Source of the DNA: Pochonia chlamydosporia 170
Taxonomy: Eukaryota; Ascomycota; Sordariomycetes; Hypocreales; Clavicipitaceae
NCBI RefSeq assembly: GCF_001653235.2
Contig: NC_035792.1
Span: 4,092,001 to 4,156,000, forward strand
Length of the DNA stretch: 64,000 nt
Direction of reading: 5' to 3'
Shown here piece after piece: positions 59,149-64,000 of this stretch. Made by a program: the position numbers and the translations under genes. Position 1 is the stretch's first letter. Each line of letters begins with the position of its first letter. Below the pieces are notes generated by a model. It saw nothing but the letters and a program-made list of their open reading frames with translations. It did not search any database and was not told where the DNA came from.

Positions 59149-60603
59149 TCACAATGGAAAGTAGGCCTTGTGGCAGAAATACGTTAGCTCTTGTCAGACG
59201 ACATTTGCCCTTGCCGGAGTGCATACCTTGTACGAGGGATTAGTTGCTTCAGCTCTGGCTTGATCTACCAAAAGATTGAAGTCCTCGATCGGCATACTGC
59301 AAAACGTTCTATCAATACCTGAACCCAATCGTGGGAAGCACCGCCTTACCTTTTTAACCCGGTTAACGGGTATAGCGCCATCGAATACAGTAATTGAACA
59401 ACATTCTCCGCATTGGCGAGCCCTATATCACGATCTCTAGCTTCTGAATGCGAGCAAAATTAGCGACGACCTTTTCTTCTCGCGTTGCATCCACAGATGG
59501 CATACCATTTGGCCAAGAACACATTGGCAGGGTCAATAACCGCGACTCGACTTCGGTGAATCCGGCGCTCCTCATCCACTGTGCAAGCTGCAAAGCTGCT
59601 CGAGGGTCCTTATGTGGATGCAACGCAGAAAGATACAGCCTTGACCATTTGGATAAAGCATGGTCTGTCTCGTCGAACACGTCAGCATTTCGGGTAGAGT
59701 CTTGTTAGGAACCATAATTCTTGCCTCTTGTCAAGGTCCCGTTGTCTGATTGAGCGTTGAAATATATCTCGACCATTTGACACCAGCCTCCAGGTCGAAG
59801 GACGCGAAACATATCCCGAATATAACTGCGCCAACGATTTGCATGGATTCCACCACACATCATTTGGCTGTGAACTACATCAAACCGTCCCGGGGCAAAA
59901 GTAAAGCTAGAACACCAAAAGGAAATCAGTCCAACATCAGACAGTTTTGGAAACGGTTTCACCGACCTTGCATTTAAATCGTCAATTTGGAAATCCAGGT
60001 TATCCGGTTGGTCTTCGGGTATCATGTTTGGGCAAATGTCGACGCCAATCACCTAAAAAGCATAAAATCAGCGATAATCCATGGCTTCCAATATGTTTTG
60101 AGAGAATATCGATGCCATGTTATTGGAAAGTACACAGTCTATGCCCCTTGGCGAGTATCGTGGCTTGCAATGGAATAGACGGCGCGTTTCGTACCTCACA
60201 GTCTGGAAAGGTTCTTGACACATCGAGTGCCCAGTCTCCGGCCCCGAAGCCGCATTCGAGTACTCGTTTCGGCGCGTCCACCGGGGGAAAGATGAGCCTG
60301 TTATCGAAAACTCGGCAGAAAACGTTGTGCATTAATTCGAGTCGAGCCATCTCTTCCTTTGTTTGTCACATTCTTAGCGGACGATGCCGTTTAGTTTTGT
60401 GGCCCAGCACCGAAGGAAGGGACATACCTCGTCAACAGGAGAAAAGTATACACCGTTGACCAAGGCATACTTTTGGTACGTTCGACCATGATAGTCGATT
60501 GTTTCTGCGAAAGACTCGTCTAGAGGAACTGTTCCGTCTCTTCCTCTACCGTTAGTGATGCAGACGGGCCTTTGGTTGAAGATGTCCCTTACTCGGCGTC
60601 CAT
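59149..60603 (-). CDS. SAM-dependent methyltransferase (LaeA/UMTA-like family)
   Basis: Nine exons give 299 residues with phase agreement at every junction: 60593-60603, 60428-60545, 60195-60356, 59967-60052, 59725-59906, 59506-59664, 59350-59443, 59227-59296 and 59149-59166. The class I fold is clear: motif I VLECGFGAGDWA (75-86), the ribose-binding acidic Asp102 in VIGVDICPNM, post-motif FDVVHSQMMCGGI, and FRVLRPGGWCQMVEIY. This matches the LaeA-like fungal methyltransferases, many of which sit in or regulate secondary-metabolite clusters. The substrate is unknown, and I see no synthase beside it. The first coding exon is 11 bases and the last 18 bases. Intron 59665-59724 is GC-AG (donor GCAAGA). 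Confidence 0.93.
59665..59724 (-). other. GC-AG intron in the methyltransferase gene
   Basis: This 60-base intron has donor GCAAGA in place of GT and acceptor GAGACAG. A GCTGAC branch-like motif lies 15-20 bases before the acceptor. Joining here gives TLTR-DHALSKW, which agrees with relatives. No GT donor in the region keeps the frame and the conserved residues. Confidence 0.75.
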
Positions 60604-62529
60604 AACTTGGATCGATCGATAGTCAAGTGCTGCTCTTGAATGTTGGGTTGCCAAACGGCTGTAAGGGTAGTATGGTAAGGAGATGAGAGTTTTTACCTGT
60701 GGCAGTCTCGCGCAACAGAGGCAGTCATGTGGTATGCGACGAATAATCCCGGTCCACCTCGCTGGGCCTCTAACGGCAAAACTGCTTTATAGCGTCGCAG
60801 GCTTAGGCACAGAGCCTTGGGAATCGAGACTAGCGAGGACTGTTTCTGACTGGTAGGCCTGGGATTCTTTGCTTTCCGAAAGGGTTTGACATGGCCCGAG
60901 TTAATGGACAGCTGAGACTACGAGGAAGACCTGATTCCCAACTGCGTTGCTCAGTACTTCCGTTTACAAACCTCAACGCAGTCAGCTATTCACTTGTGCC
61001 ACCCAATCAATTCTTGAGCCCACCGACAGCCAGGGGTGGGCTTAGATGGAGGCAAGAGATGCAAACCGGAACTCTGTTTGTTATGACGCACGATGGATCC
61101 GCAGGCTCCGTCTTGAATGAGCAACTCATGGGAACACCTTGAAGGATGGCAACACGGCGGCAGAAGCAGGTCTAGGAGACAACATTTGTCGCATCGGGTT
61201 TGCCTCCGGCCTTCTGACAGCAGTTGGAGCGACCTTGTGCTCCGTCGAAAAATAGTTTGGTTTGATGGTGACTGATGGCGCGAATTGTCACAATTACTGC
61301 AAGAAAACTTGTCTGGCTATTCTGGAAACAAGGCTCAATGCTTCAAATTTCGGTTCTGTGGATCAATCATAGAATGGCATTTGCAGCACATGCTAACGAC
61401 TACGTGCTGGGGCAGAAGAAAAGGTTTGAGAGGGTGTGCCTGGCCAAAACGCAGCAAGCTCGCTGAGTCGGAATGCTTCTGGAACGCTGCTACCTAATCT
61501 ACGGAAAGTCATTGGGACATGCCTAACGGCCGAATGCTTGTTATTAATAAACAGCCGAGTTGGTGTAGGGGATGTCGACGGCAGTGTCAGGGTAGCCTCT
61601 ACCCTTGGCCCGGCGCTTTGCAGCGTTCAAAGCCCTTGCCGGTGGACATGCCAACAGTTGCGGAACACACAGCCTGGAAATGCAGCTTGAGCTGACCTGA
61701 CATCCACCACTCGGTATGGTGACGTTACTTGCAGAAGACGGGCATTGGGTGACAGAAGCGGCTCTGGTTTCTCAACATGGTCCCAAAAATACGGAGACGG
61801 CTGTGGAAGAATACAGCCCCGACGGCATCGAACCGTTTGCTTTATCCGCGTCATTTGCAAACATGCCTGCAACTTCGCCGACATGAATCCACAGCTATCA
61901 AGCCTCAAGTGGGCGAATCTAAAGAGAGAGGAGTAGCCTAAGGAATGAAGACACGGATATTGGGCCTTAGACGCCTTCTCAGACCTTCATGGAACTCGTC
62001 AGGTGGACTACAAACGCTATACATATTCATTGTATTGGAATATGAAAGAATCCAAGGGTCATGCCAAGTCCCCTTCCCAAAATAATTGCCATCACAGTCA
62101 ACAGAAGGTCCACAAAGTACTCCGTATCTTTACCGCTATATGGCACGGCCCCTCATTTGCCGTGAACTGAAGCATGAGCCAAGTCGGGACATCCAGCAAC
62201 TACAGTCAAGGGGGCAAAGACTTATTAGCTACCCCATCGCATAGTAACTGATGCCCGCTTGTGATAAAGGATCAACCTAGGCGCACAATTGTGTGTACAA
62301 TGACAAGGCTCAATGGATTATCCACCAACTTCAATTTCAAGACCAGTCACCAGCAGTCGCTAGCCTCCTTACCGTGGCTGATCCAGACCTATCCAGAGAC
62401 CCTGGATACACCGATAAAGACTACCTGCCAGACAATCTGCATTGACAAGGGTACGTTTATCAAGGAGGTGTGGGAAGCGGGTACACAGAACCACACGACT
62501 TTGCTGGTGACAGAGGACGGGAACGTAGG
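60604..62529. other. Intergenic region upstream of the methyltransferase
   Basis: About 1.9 kb with no frame of recognised family. The first part should be the methyltransferase promoter. No tRNA or mobile-element features were recognised. Confidence 0.45.
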
Positions 62530-63381
62530 ATGAAATATTTCAGGTTGCCGGAGTCTGAATCATTATCCTTCCGCACTGGTTCACACGAGAACCAGGAATC
62601 GCCCATTTGGTGCGTCACCCGCAACTCGACTTGCATAATGGACAGATCGGCTCTGAACAAATCCATTTCTCTCTGCGTTGTTCACGACACGAGATTTCTC
62701 TGTTGCGTAAAAGACCCGCTTCGGTGCGCTAAGCTGGTCAGCGGACCAGACATGTGCGACATGGTCCGCAGGCACTGGAAGCCAAAGGCGTTTTCGCTGA
62801 TGTACCAACCTAGGGCGGACATCTTTCGTCATTGGGAGTGTGCAGAAGCATATAGCCCAAAGCATGTATTGTTCATACGTGGATGTGGCCAGTGGCCAGG
62901 GACAGCATGGAAGACCCGCCAACGAGACAAGTACTCGGATTGCACAGCGAGGCTGTTGTCTCTTGATTTGCGTTGCATTATTATGCTTTCAGCAGTATGT
63001 AATCGGATGGGTGTCTTTGGAGTTACAAATGATTTTGGGGTCATCTTCAAAGACGGCTTGGATTGTCAAACAAAGAAGTTCCTTCAAGCCAAAGACGAGC
63101 CAAATTCTCACAACTTCGCACGTCATACGATAAAAGGACCCAGGTACCAGGTCCCCGTCACCGCGGCTTGCTGGCCTTCAACTCCTTACCGTTTGCAGCA
63201 CCGTCTCAGGGGCGGACCGGCGCGAGCCATTCCTCGCAGGGGGCCTGATCCTTGCGCAGCCCCCTTTTTTGCCGAACCAGGCCGTCGGGTTTTGCTGCAT
63301 CGCGTGGGGGACCAGTTCCTCGGGTTTTCAGCAGGTCAAGTTTGCGTCATGGCCTTTGAGTCCAGAGTGCAGCCTGGATGA
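62530..63381 (+). CDS. Uncharacterised long open frame, uncertain gene
   Basis: From the ATG at 62530 the frame runs 283 codons to a TGA, and it is open from at least 62470. I do not recognise any domain. The translation is rich in Cys and Arg, without repeats, signal peptide or clear membrane helices. A 300-codon open frame is unlikely by chance at about 50% GC, which is the only argument for it. Codon choice looks unbiased, unlike the neighbouring genes. It may be a species-specific orphan, part of a gene running off the window, or a chance frame. Confidence 0.3.
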   Translation: MKYFRLPESESLSFRTGSHENQESPIWCVTRNSTCIMDRSALNKSISLCVVHDTRFLCCVKDPLRCAKLVSGPDMCDMVRRHWKPKAFSLMYQPRADIFRHWECAEAYSPKHVLFIRGCGQWPGTAWKTRQRDKYSDCTARLLSLDLRCIIMLSAVCNRMGVFGVTNDFGVIFKDGLDCQTKKFLQAKDEPNSHNFARHTIKGPRYQVPVTAACWPSTPYRLQHRLRGGPARAIPRRGPDPCAAPFFAEPGRRVLLHRVGDQFLGFSAGQVCVMAFESRVQPG

Positions 63382-64000
63382 ACTGAGACAATCTGCAGAA
63401 GCTGAACCGTGGAGGTGATACAGTTCCAGCTCGAACATCGGATGAGCTGAAGAACATTCAAAACACTAACCATGATGCATGCCATTATTTGCGTGTAGTC
63501 TAAAATCCAGTCTATGATATCCATGTTGTGCCACTTATAATTTTGATAACCCCTTCTGGAGCCCTTGGTCACATTGTACCCCTCCCAAGTCCAGAATTCC
63601 CAAGACCAACAGGGTCGCCTATATGGGATAATAACATGAAAAAGAAACGAGGAAAGAGAGAACTGCCTATGTTTACAATACATTATCCCAAGTACAACAT
63701 GACGAGTCACAAATCAGGCCGCCTTCAACTGAGTCAGGTTTCCAATGGGGTTCATTGGCCAAGGCGTCGGCCCGTCTAGTCTGCTCTGAGAGGAAGAGTA
63801 GCAGACGAGCCAGTCGATGTACCCAGGAAATTTGGCCGGCTCCCGCGCGAAACAAACTTGCTCTTTCACGCAAGGCGTGGTGGCGAAGATGGTGGCCCTT
63901 GCCGCATCATCCCTTGCGAATGCTGGGCGGTTAGCTAGAGATTAGATTTCTCAGTTGTCTTGTGCACACTCCCAATGTGGACCGGGCACTTCTAGCTCGT
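63382..64000. other. Terminal intergenic sequence
   Basis: About 0.6 kb at the right edge of the window. Only short frames are present and none has recognisable features. A gene starting beyond the edge could have its regulatory region here. Confidence 0.4.

Overview
This window looks like nuclear DNA of a filamentous ascomycete (Pezizomycotina). Sordariomycetes, and within them Hypocreales, are the most likely from the protein sequences; I could not run a search to confirm this. The signs are short GT-AG introns of about 47-220 bases, dispersed genes on both strands with no operons, long CT-rich leaders, and a mix of housekeeping genes (ergosterol, N-glycosylation, Rab GTPase, HSP10, KRR1, mitoribosome) with fungal accessory genes (AA9 LPMO, NACHT-ankyrin receptor, LaeA-like methyltransferase). 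I rebuilt gene models by hand, and reading frame and phase agree across every intron except one acceptor in the first gene.

Layout, left to right. 1-1438: aldo-keto reductase (-), its end lying beyond the window. 2894-5584: mitochondrial PPR-like protein (+). 6897-8399: squalene epoxidase ERG1 (+), converging on the ALG5 glucosyltransferase (-). 11421-12906: low-complexity fungal protein (-). 12907-19397: 6.5 kb without a supported gene. 19398-21414: NAD-dependent epimerase (DenD-like, +) and a class II aldolase (-), tail to tail, possibly a sugar-acid catabolic pair. 24790-27687: PP4 regulatory subunit 3 (PSY2, +). 28540-30927: AFG2-family AAA ATPase with a degenerate first ATPase domain (-), divergent from a mitochondrial-type unknown protein (31377-32508, +).

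Then 33181-34203: SEC4 Rab GTPase (-). 35903-37192: AA9 LPMO with an eight-cysteine C-terminal module (-). 38077-38704: HSP10 (-). 39501-43619: NOD-like receptor with alpha/beta-hydrolase, NACHT and ankyrin repeats (+). 44030-46445: HAL4/SAT4-type kinase (-). 49382-49952: mitoribosomal uL11m (-), divergent from KRR1 (50304-51266, +). 51486-52634: MDR oxidoreductase (-), divergent from a YeeE/YedE-type transporter (53938-54990, +), which converges on a RidA-like protein (55075-55522, -). 56105-56710: AIM41/YqeY protein (-). 59149-60603: nine-exon methyltransferase (-) with a GC-AG intron. The last 3.4 kb holds only one long open frame of uncertain status.

Most genes are unrelated neighbours. 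Three pairings may be functional: the DenD-like/aldolase pair, the uL11m/KRR1 divergent promoter (mitochondrial and cytosolic ribosome biogenesis), and possibly the YeeE/RidA pair. No convincing tRNA, rRNA, CRISPR array or intact transposon was seen. The most notable candidates are the NLR, the sugar-acid pair and the AFG2-like ATPase. None is clearly an undescribed system from sequence alone.
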